A DNA stretch of 5,473 nt from Chloroflexota bacterium. Lineage in GTDB: Bacteria > Chloroflexota > Dehalococcoidia > Lucifugimonadales > CATQGZ01. The position numbers and the translations under genes are program-made. Below the pieces are notes generated by a model, which searched no databases, had not been told where the DNA came from, and was given only the letters and a program-made list of their open reading frames with translations. Numbering within the stretch: position 1 is the first letter of the stretch; each line of letters starts with the position of its first letter. The stretch lies in NCBI GenBank assembly GCA_027624995.1, contig JAQBTI010000174.1:1-5473 (forward strand), in the 5' to 3' direction. Below, one piece after another: positions 1 to 5,473 of this stretch.

Positions 1-840
1 CGGGATCGAGACATGGGGCTTCGGAGGTTTATCTCGCGGTCCTTGAAAGGCATGCAATTTGGGATGGACAAAGCCATACGGGTCCAGGTGCCGGAACAAG
101 ACTACCTTCGGGCCTTGAACGCGAGATGGGAAGCTCATGGCTTCATGATATCGAGCTTCCTCGACTCGGCCGTGTTGGCCTACGGAGACGTCGCGGGTCA
201 GTCGCGGAGGAAATGGTGGGTGGAAAAAACGCCTTCGGCCGAGTTCCATGTAAAGGAGTTGGCCCGCTGGTATCCGGGCCTGAGGATAATATTCGTGGTG
301 CGGGATCCCAGGGCAAACTACAGTTCTCTCAAGAAGTGGAGGTCACGGACACATGGCTCGATGAGTGTCCCTCGCTTCGCGTTTGAGTGGGGCGAGTCGG
401 TCGAACGTAATGAGCGGAACGGTCGGGTCTATCCCGTCTTGACGCTCAGATACGAAGACCTGGTACACGAGCCACACTGGTGCATGGGTAACGTGTGTCG
501 TTTCCTTGGTATTTCCTTTGATCAATCGCTGGTATCGCCCAGCATAGGAGGCCAGCAGTTTGAGGGGAACTCCGTGTTTGGCGAGAAGTTCTCCGGCATT
601 AGCACAAGTCCGTTTGACAGGTGGAAGCAGCTTCTGTCGTATGAGGAGGTCTCTCTCCTTGAAGACCTGCTGGGGCCTAGAATGCGGGAGTTCGGTTACG
701 AGCCAACGGCAAGGGGCGAAGATCTGGGCAAGATGTCCCGACGGATCCTGTTGGGCAGGCTGAAAAAGAACCTGTACGCGATTCACGGCACGCTCCCACA
801 GGGGTCGAAGACGGTGATTCGCCGGGTGTTGAGCCACTGA
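1..840 (+). CDS. Sulfotransferase family protein (PAPS-dependent), 5' end outside window
   Basis: Probable PAPS-dependent sulfotransferase (Sulfotransfer_3-like), which would move a sulfo group from PAPS to a hydroxyl or amine, here probably on a glycan. Numbering from the first ATG at base 13: a WVEKTPSAEFHV block at 69-80, which matches the family's EKTP(x)N/H segment; a hydrophobic strand followed by RDPRANYSS at 93-105, the 3'-phosphate-binding motif with Arg97 and Ser104; YEDLVHEP at 147-154; and a C-terminal RWKQLLSYEE...FGYEP segment at 203-231, typical of the family's end. The 5'-phosphosulfate loop (PRSGTT-like), normally close to the N-terminus, is absent from these 275 residues. 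The frame stays open through bases 1-12, so the true start is almost certainly upstream of the window. It ends in two tandem TGA stops (838-843). The next gene starts 27 bases downstream, which suggests an operon. The family call is firm; the acceptor is unknown. Confidence 0.85.
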   Translation, partial: RDRDMGLRRFISRSLKGMQFGMDKAIRVQVPEQDYLRALNARWEAHGFMISSFLDSAVLAYGDVAGQSRRKWWVEKTPSAEFHVKELARWYPGLRIIFVVRDPRANYSSLKKWRSRTHGSMSVPRFAFEWGESVERNERNGRVYPVLTLRYEDLVHEPHWCMGNVCRFLGISFDQSLVSPSIGGQQFEGNSVFGEKFSGISTSPFDRWKQLLSYEEVSLLEDLLGPRMREFGYEPTARGEDLGKMSRRILLGRLKKNLYAIHGTLPQGSKTVIRRVLSH

Positions 841-867
841 TGAGCCCACGAGCCGACACATAAGCTC
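841..867 (+). other. Short intergenic spacer without terminator or clear ribosome binding site
   Basis: This 27-base spacer begins with a second in-frame TGA directly after the sulfotransferase stop and runs to the amidotransferase ATG. I see no G/A-rich Shine-Dalgarno at normal spacing and no stem-loop with a T-run. The amidotransferase start is nevertheless fixed by its catalytic Cys2. It is probably translated by reinitiation or through weak ribosome contacts. Confidence 0.5.
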
Positions 868-2790
868 ATGTGTGGTATCTGCGGCATAGTTGATCTAAAA
901 GGGCGCGGCGTTGACGAAGCCGGACTTGCCGATATCCAGAACACTCTGAGGCATCGCGGCCCTGACGACTCAGGGACTCACGTTGACCGGTTCGCGGGAC
1001 TGGGCCACCGACGCCTGAGCATCATCGATCTGAGCGAGGCGGCGAGGCAACCCATACCCAACGAGAACAACACCGTCTGGCTCATCTGCAACGGGGAGAT
1101 CTACAACCATCACGAGCTCCGCAAACAGCTAGAGGACGCCGGCCACCGCTTTCGGTCCGGCAGTGACAACGAGGTACTCGTTCATGGGTACGAGCAGTGG
1201 GGGCTCGAAGCAACGCTTCACCGGCTAAAGGGGATGTTTGCGTTCGCCATTTGGGACACTAGGTCCAAGACCCTCTGGCTTGCGCGTGACCGGCTGGGCG
1301 TGAAGCCGCTCTACTATTTTGAAGATAACGGGCGGCTGGCGTTTTCGTCAGAGATCCGCGGCCTCTATGCGTACAGGCGGCCCTCGGCGGACTCCATAGA
1401 CCGCCTTTCGCTGGACTATTTTCTATCCTTCGGATATGTCCCGCCCGACAGGACCATAATCCGGGGAATCAGTAAGCTGCCCCCTGCCCACGTTTTGCGA
1501 TATGGATCTGACGGTGCTCAGGTCTCTCAGTATTGGGATGTGGGGTTGAATGGTCACTCATCCGAGCCGCGCGAGCACACGATCGTCGAAGTCGAGGAGA
1601 AGCTGGCCGCAGCGGTGTCACGTCGCCTGGAGAGTGACGTTCCGCTGGGCTCGTTCCTGAGCGCGGGCATAGACTCCGGCCTGGTGACGGCCATGGCTGC
1701 GAAAGCCCTTGGCTCGCAACTCAAGACCTTCACCGTGGCGTTTGATCGATCGCCAGCGGATGAGGACGAACGCGAAATGGCACGGGTCGTCTCCCAGCGT
1801 TATGGCACTCTCCACCAGGAGCTGGTCGTGGAGCCCGGGGACCGATCCGATCTCGCTCTAATCATGTGGCACGCCGGCGAGCCGTTCGCCGACATTTCAG
1901 TTCTTCCATCATTCCAGATGTCTCGGGCCGCCCGCGGGGAAGTAACCGTCGCCCTGACTGGTGACGGCGGCGACGAGTCCTTCTGTGGCTACTACAATGT
2001 CTATGCCGCCTACCTGGCGGGAAAGCTTAAGCGATGGCTTCCAGCTCAGGTCAGGGGCGGCTTGTCTCGCCTTCTGGATACTGCCGGCGGTCGCGTCTCG
2101 GGGAACCTACCCTTGACGCGACGACTGGCCACTCTTATCAGGTACTCGGTCCGTTCTCCGCTCGAGACGTACGAGATGTCTGGCTGGTGGAATACAAGTG
2201 AGAAGCCTGTGCTGTATGACCCTGGCTGGCTGAAAGGACAGGCCGGTATTGACGCACAGGACGTAGTCGGCGAGAGACTGAGCAGGGTTGAGTCGCTAGA
2301 TGAGGTAGAGCAGATCCTCTACACGGACCTGCATCTGAGGCTCCCGGGAGACTACTTGACTAAGATGGACATCGCCAGCAACATCGTGGCGCTGGAAATC
2401 CGTTCTCCTTACCTGGACCATGAGCTCGTTGAATACGCGGCGGCGCTCCCGCCGTCGATGAGGATGTCCCGCTGGCGACAAAAGGGACTGCTCCGAAACC
2501 TGGCTCGAAAGTATCTCCCTGCCCAGGTCTACAACAGACCCAAGACGGGGTTCGCCCCTCCCCTTGGTAGTTGGCTCAGGACAGACTGGGCGCCGCTCGT
2601 TGCAGGCTTGCTAGGCGATAGCCGTGCCGTAGGATCTGGACTGTTCAATGGTCTGGTCGTGCGCCGGACGGTCAAAGAGCACGTCGAGGGCACTCGAGAT
2701 CACACGCAACGAGTCTGGTCACTGCTCTGCTTTGAGATCTGGTGGCGTATGTTCGTCGATGGAACCATGGGCCCGGATACCGAGCTTTAG
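868..2790 (+). CDS. asnB: Asparagine synthase (glutamine-hydrolysing) family amidotransferase
   Basis: Two-domain class II glutamine amidotransferase of 640 residues, within the usual 600-650 range of the bacterial AsnB family. The N-terminal Ntn glutaminase domain begins MCGICGI; Cys2 is the nucleophile once Met1 is removed, which fixes the start at 868. It continues with RHRGPDDSG (28-36), GHRRLSIIDLS (47-56), NGEIYN (75-80), SDNE (99-102) and DRLGVKPLYY (141-150). The C-terminal ATP-pyrophosphatase synthetase domain has the PP-loop SAGIDS (265-270), TFTVAF (287-292), GDGGDE (365-370), LTKMDIASN (497-505), RSPYLDHELVEYA (512-524) and KTGFAPPLGSWLR (559-571). The family uses glutamine-derived ammonia and ATP to make an amide, classically asparagine from aspartate. 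In glycan clusters, homologues are thought to amidate sugar carboxylates or other precursors, and I favour that role from context. The PP-loop has Ala where Gly is usual. I see no good Shine-Dalgarno before the ATG; translation may be coupled to the upstream stop. The symbol denotes family, not proven function. Confidence 0.93.
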   Translation: MCGICGIVDLKGRGVDEAGLADIQNTLRHRGPDDSGTHVDRFAGLGHRRLSIIDLSEAARQPIPNENNTVWLICNGEIYNHHELRKQLEDAGHRFRSGSDNEVLVHGYEQWGLEATLHRLKGMFAFAIWDTRSKTLWLARDRLGVKPLYYFEDNGRLAFSSEIRGLYAYRRPSADSIDRLSLDYFLSFGYVPPDRTIIRGISKLPPAHVLRYGSDGAQVSQYWDVGLNGHSSEPREHTIVEVEEKLAAAVSRRLESDVPLGSFLSAGIDSGLVTAMAAKALGSQLKTFTVAFDRSPADEDEREMARVVSQRYGTLHQELVVEPGDRSDLALIMWHAGEPFADISVLPSFQMSRAARGEVTVALTGDGGDESFCGYYNVYAAYLAGKLKRWLPAQVRGGLSRLLDTAGGRVSGNLPLTRRLATLIRYSVRSPLETYEMSGWWNTSEKPVLYDPGWLKGQAGIDAQDVVGERLSRVESLDEVEQILYTDLHLRLPGDYLTKMDIASNIVALEIRSPYLDHELVEYAAALPPSMRMSRWRQKGLLRNLARKYLPAQVYNRPKTGFAPPLGSWLRTDWAPLVAGLLGDSRAVGSGLFNGLVVRRTVKEHVEGTRDHTQRVWSLLCFEIWWRMFVDGTMGPDTEL

Positions 2791-2800
2791 GCCGAACAGA

Positions 2801-3820
2801 GTGCCGCAAGAATCGAAGAAGGGTGGCATCGCAGCGGCGCAAGGCGACGGCCCTGTGTGTCCCGTCTGTTCCTCTGTGGCTGGGACAGTGCTGGGACGCA
2901 GACACGAATACTCCATCTTGAGATGTGGAGATTGCAGCCTGACGTACAAGTACATTCCAGATTTGAATCGGGACCTCACGCAATCGCTCCAGGACGTTAC
3001 CTACCGCGAGTCCACACTGATCGCTAGGACGAGGTCTCGGCTAGTACGTAAGATGGCTGCTGACAGACTCCGAATCTTGCAGGGTTACATGAAGAGCGGT
3101 CGGCTGCTGGAAGTCGGCTGTGCCTCGGTGGAGTTCCTAGCGTTGGCTCAAGGGGCCGGATTCGACGTCCAGGGAGTCGATTCTTCGAAGATGTTCGTCG
3201 AGTTCAACAGACAGAACGGCATAGACGTCGAACATGGAAGGGTCGAGGACTTCGATTTTCCTCCGCATAAGTTCGACGTGATCGCGCTTTTTCACCTGAT
3301 AGAGCACGTAGAGGATCCGGTAGGATTCGTCCAGGCTCTCGGGCCACTATTGCAGCAAGACGGTCTTGTGTTCATCGCAACTCCAAACCTCGGCTCCTTG
3401 ACCAGCCGGATATTCGGCCGGAGATACCCTGGCTTCGTCCAGCACGATCACCTGACGTTCTTCGTGGAAGACACGCTCTCCGATGTCCTGCGGCGCGGCG
3501 GATTCGATATCGTGAATTCGTTCAGCAAGGAGTATTCGCACCACCTGTTTTCGTCGACGCTCGGTTTCTTGGGCGATGCGGTCCGTGCTCGCCGGCAGCT
3601 TCCGAGTAACACTCTGCCTGGCGACGATGGGAGACCAGCAGAATCGGTAGCCGCCGCGTCCGGCATGGCCAAGCGGACGCTGGCAAAGGCAGTCGGCGGC
3701 TTGCCGTCCGTTCTGGGGTTCTTCCTCTACCCTGTCCTTAGGCCCGTTGGCCTCGCCTTGGAGCGGACGATGAAGGGACACGAACTGTTGGTCATCGCGC
3801 AGCCCAGTAGGCCGAAATGA
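2801..3820 (+). CDS. Class I SAM-dependent methyltransferase with N-terminal zinc-binding motif
   Basis: Predicted SAM-dependent methyltransferase of the Methyltransf_23/Methyltransf_11 type, 339 residues from a GTG at 2801. Visible order: CPVC (20-23) and CGDC (42-45), a four-cysteine putative zinc site common in glycan-cluster methyltransferases; motif I, LEVGCASVEF (103-112); GVDSS with the likely SAM-ribose acidic residue (Asp127); HLIEHVEDP (165-173), the post-motif-II signature; ATPN (193-196); HDHLTFF (215-221) followed by TLSDVLRRGGF; and a hydrophobic segment near 301-320 before a GHELLVIAQP end. Likely role: O- or C-methylation of a sugar in the glycan repeat; the substrate is unknown. 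The start is uncertain. GTG 2801 lies 10 bases after the amidotransferase stop with a weak AGG nine bases upstream. An in-frame ATG at 2759 would give 353 residues and a 32-base overlap. An ATG at 2648 would overlap by 143 bases and is unlikely. Motif I has lost two of its three usual glycines. The stop overlaps the next start (ATGA). Confidence 0.85.
   Translation: MPQESKKGGIAAAQGDGPVCPVCSSVAGTVLGRRHEYSILRCGDCSLTYKYIPDLNRDLTQSLQDVTYRESTLIARTRSRLVRKMAADRLRILQGYMKSGRLLEVGCASVEFLALAQGAGFDVQGVDSSKMFVEFNRQNGIDVEHGRVEDFDFPPHKFDVIALFHLIEHVEDPVGFVQALGPLLQQDGLVFIATPNLGSLTSRIFGRRYPGFVQHDHLTFFVEDTLSDVLRRGGFDIVNSFSKEYSHHLFSSTLGFLGDAVRARRQLPSNTLPGDDGRPAESVAAASGMAKRTLAKAVGGLPSVLGFFLYPVLRPVGLALERTMKGHELLVIAQPSRPK
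3806..3820 (+). promoter_or_regulatory. Weak ribosome binding site and ATGA stop-start overlap
   Basis: AGTAGG at 3806-3811, one mismatch from AGGAGG, lies five bases before the ATG at 3817. That ATG shares bases with the TGA stop of the methyltransferase (3818-3820). This arrangement supports the chosen glycosyltransferase start and suggests translational coupling of the two genes. The motif is seen directly; the coupling is inferred. Confidence 0.5.
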
Positions 3821-4983
3821 GCTTGAGCGGATCGGGCCCGTCTTTGCTCGCGGTGGCCGCTACATACCCCTCCAGTCACACTGAGGAGATTGCCCCGTAC
3901 ATCCATACGATGATGGTGGAACTCAGGAGGCTGGGAGCGAAACCGACGGTGATTGCTCCGCGACCTGTCAACGGTCCACGCCTTTGGCGCTCGCGTCCAA
4001 CAAGGGGGTACGACGAGGAGACGCGGGACGGTATCAGGATACTGCGACCGCCCTACACGTCTTTTTCCAACAAGATCTTGCCCGGCAAGATGTCGACCTT
4101 TCGTTTAACAACGATATCGTTTCGTCGCGCCGTCCAGCGAGCATCGAAACGCGTAGAGCGCCCGGACATATGCTACGGCCATTTCCTGTATCCATCTGGT
4201 ATGGTGGCCCACACACTTGCTTCAGCAATTGGATGTGGCTCCGTGGTGGCGTTGGGTGAGTCGTCGTTTGAATCATACGAGAAGCACTTCGGTCTTGACC
4301 GGGTCCGACACGATCTCTCCCAATGCTCGCGTCTTGTTGCCGTGTCCAAGTCCAACATGGAGGTTTGTACCGGCCGGTACAACGTTGGTTTGGGAAAGAT
4401 CAAAGTATTCCCCAACGGCGTGGACCCTCAATTGTTTCGACCCCTGGGCCAGGCCGAGTGCCGAAGGAGCCTCGGGCTGCCGCTCGAAAGGCCTATCGTC
4501 GCCTTTGCCGGTCACTTCCAGGAGCGCAAAGGTCCGTTGAGGGTGCTTGAGGCCATCAAAGGCCGTGGGGATATCGGAGCGGTCTTCTTGGGCAGTGGAC
4601 CGATGATACCGAAAGGACCACAGGTGCTGTTCCGCGGCGCCGTCCCGCACGACCAGATGCCGAAGTGGCTCAACGCGGCCGATATCTTCGTGCTCCCGAC
4701 CCTTGCCGAGGGCTCGCCGAACGCCGTGATAGAGGCGATGGCATGTGGACTTCCCATCGTTTCGTCGGACCTCCCGTTCAATCACGAAATCCTCGATTCG
4801 TCCTGCGGCATACTCATCGACCCTACGAACATCGATGCCATTGGAAATGGGATCGAGTCGCTGGTGGACGACAAGAAGAAGAGAGAAACTCTGGGCCAAG
4901 CGGCGCTGGAGCGGACCCAGCGTTATGGAATAGCAGAGCGTGCCAGACGGATTCTTGAGTGGATCGAGCCGGTATGTCGGTAG
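3817..4983 (+). CDS. Glycosyltransferase family 4 protein
   Basis: Complete 388-residue GT-B fold glycosyltransferase, the normal length for bacterial GT4 enzymes. These retaining enzymes move a sugar from an NDP-sugar to a lipid-linked or saccharide acceptor at the cytoplasmic face of the membrane. The N-terminal acceptor domain has LLAVAATYPSS (10-20), an HTMMVELRRLGA helix (30-41), CYGHFLYPSGMVA (119-131) and a hinge-side SRLVAVSKSNME (171-182). The C-terminal donor domain has the FPNGVDPQLF element (198-207), FAGHFQERKG (230-239) with the expected Lys238, FLGSGP (257-262) and the nucleotide-sugar signature EGSPNAVIE (298-306), an E-x7-E motif, followed by AMACGLPIVSSD. I see no signal peptide or membrane span, so it is probably a peripheral cytoplasmic protein. 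It starts inside the methyltransferase stop, and its own last 10 bases overlap the next gene. Family is clear; donor, acceptor and linkage cannot be told. Confidence 0.92.
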   Translation: MSLSGSGPSLLAVAATYPSSHTEEIAPYIHTMMVELRRLGAKPTVIAPRPVNGPRLWRSRPTRGYDEETRDGIRILRPPYTSFSNKILPGKMSTFRLTTISFRRAVQRASKRVERPDICYGHFLYPSGMVAHTLASAIGCGSVVALGESSFESYEKHFGLDRVRHDLSQCSRLVAVSKSNMEVCTGRYNVGLGKIKVFPNGVDPQLFRPLGQAECRRSLGLPLERPIVAFAGHFQERKGPLRVLEAIKGRGDIGAVFLGSGPMIPKGPQVLFRGAVPHDQMPKWLNAADIFVLPTLAEGSPNAVIEAMACGLPIVSSDLPFNHEILDSSCGILIDPTNIDAIGNGIESLVDDKKKRETLGQAALERTQRYGIAERARRILEWIEPVCR

Positions 4984-5473
4984 GGCCAAAGTCTCGCATC
5001 CTTTACGTCGAGCCGTTCCACTGGACCGGAGGTCCTCACAACGTCTTGAGGAATCTGCTCGGGGCCCTGGACCGCGACGAGTTCACTCCCTATGCGGTCG
5101 TGCCGCGTCACGGAGAGGCTACAGAACATTTCGAGGAGATGGGCGTTCCCGTGGAGCGGCTCATCGCGATGCACAACATCGGCAGGAAGGGCGGACCGGC
5201 AGTGATGGCGGCGGGTGGTCTTAAGTCTGCTCTCGGGGCAGTGCAAGTGGCACTATTCGCGCGAGGCAAGTCAGTCGATCTCGTACACACCAACAACGAG
5301 ACCTGCCTGTCCGGGACACTGGGCGCCAGACTTGCGGGGCGGCCCAGCGTCGTCCACGTCCACGGTCTGGGGTTTTCCCAGTCCAAGACGACCGCGGCGG
5401 CCGTGGCGGGTATCCTGAACGCGACGGCGGACCGCGTTGTCGCGGAGTCCTCGGTGGTCGCCGACGCCCTGCG
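4974..5473 (+). CDS. Second GT4-like glycosyltransferase, N-terminal part only (3' end outside window)
   Basis: An open frame from ATG 4974 runs without a stop to the right edge, giving 166 full codons plus two bases. It matches the N-terminal half of a GT4-type (Glyco_transf_4) glycosyltransferase: a first beta-strand ILYVEPFHWTGG (9-20) with the Gly-Gly turn, a helix HNVLRNLLGAL (22-32) equivalent to the usual GGxxxVLxxLL, HFEEMGVPVERL (52-63), VDLVHTNNE (101-109), RPSVVHVHGLG (123-133) and the next helix ending in ADRVVAESSVVADAL (152-166), where the family usually has vxxxS. The donor-binding half with E-x7-E lies beyond the window. It differs in sequence from the preceding glycosyltransferase, so it is probably a distinct enzyme adding another sugar, not a recent copy. 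The start overlaps the upstream gene by 10 bases; upstream GAG-containing sequence is only a poor Shine-Dalgarno, so coupling is plausible. The family call is good but rests on half a protein. Confidence 0.82.
   Translation, partial: MSVGPKSRILYVEPFHWTGGPHNVLRNLLGALDRDEFTPYAVVPRHGEATEHFEEMGVPVERLIAMHNIGRKGGPAVMAAGGLKSALGAVQVALFARGKSVDLVHTNNETCLSGTLGARLAGRPSVVHVHGLGFSQSKTTAAAVAGILNATADRVVAESSVVADAL

Noticed and set aside
13..15. ATG at 13 as the true sulfotransferase start
   Set aside because: The frame is open to the left edge, and a start here would lack the family's PAPS 5'-phosphosulfate loop, so the gene most likely begins upstream.
343..861. Antisense open frame (172 codons) opposite the sulfotransferase
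   Set aside because: It lies opposite a gene with clear sulfotransferase motifs and has no family-like motif of its own.
2648..2800. Upstream extension of the methyltransferase from ATG 2648
   Set aside because: It would overlap the amidotransferase by 143 bases, and the extra residues look like an out-of-frame reading of that gene's conserved C-terminus.
2672..2983. Two antisense open frames across the amidotransferase-methyltransferase junction
   Set aside because: They are short, overlap each other and two well-supported + strand genes, and have no recognisable motif.
4273..4989. Long antisense open frame (238 codons) opposite the GT4 glycosyltransferase
   Set aside because: The + strand frame carries the full GT4 motif set and operon spacing. 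The antisense translation shows no recognisable domain and is explained by base composition.
1..5473. tRNA, rRNA, CRISPR array, insertion sequence, riboswitch or rho-independent terminator
   Set aside because: I saw no such structure by eye. Nearly all bases are coding, the only gaps are about 27 and 10 bases, and I saw no repeat array or terminal inverted repeats.

Overview
The window is a tightly packed stretch of bacterial chromosome, or of a contig, with five genes all on the + strand. Together they look like part of a gene cluster for a decorated surface or secreted polysaccharide (capsule, exopolysaccharide or O-antigen type). The DNA is moderately G+C-rich by eye. AGG and ATA codons are fairly common, and Shine-Dalgarno sequences are weak or missing. 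I see no host-specific marker, so I do not name a phylum.

Layout: (1) the 3' part of a PAPS-dependent sulfotransferase, whose 5' end lies upstream of the window; (2) a complete class II (glutamine-hydrolysing) asparagine-synthase-type amidotransferase of 640 residues; (3) a SAM-dependent methyltransferase with an N-terminal four-cysteine zinc-binding motif; (4) a complete GT4-family glycosyltransferase of 388 residues; (5) the 5' part of a second, different GT4-like glycosyltransferase that runs off the right edge. The junctions are very tight: a 27-base gap, about a 10-base gap, a 4-base ATGA overlap and a 10-base overlap. I see no terminator or promoter between genes, so this is most likely a single operon that continues on both sides.

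Inferred logic: the two glycosyltransferases add sugars to a lipid-linked repeat unit. The sulfotransferase, the amidotransferase and the methyltransferase probably decorate the sugars with sulfate, an amide and a methyl group. The amidotransferase could instead be an ordinary asparagine synthetase, but it is embedded in a glycan operon. The substrates cannot be read from the sequence.

Unusual points are the altered nucleotide-binding signatures in two enzymes. The PP-loop of the amidotransferase reads SAGIDS instead of SGGxDS. Motif I of the methyltransferase reads EVGCASVEF instead of a glycine-rich ExGxGxG. I found no RNA gene, CRISPR array, mobile element, repeat array or clear terminator. 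No wholly new system is evident; the window is best described as an accessory glycan-decoration locus.
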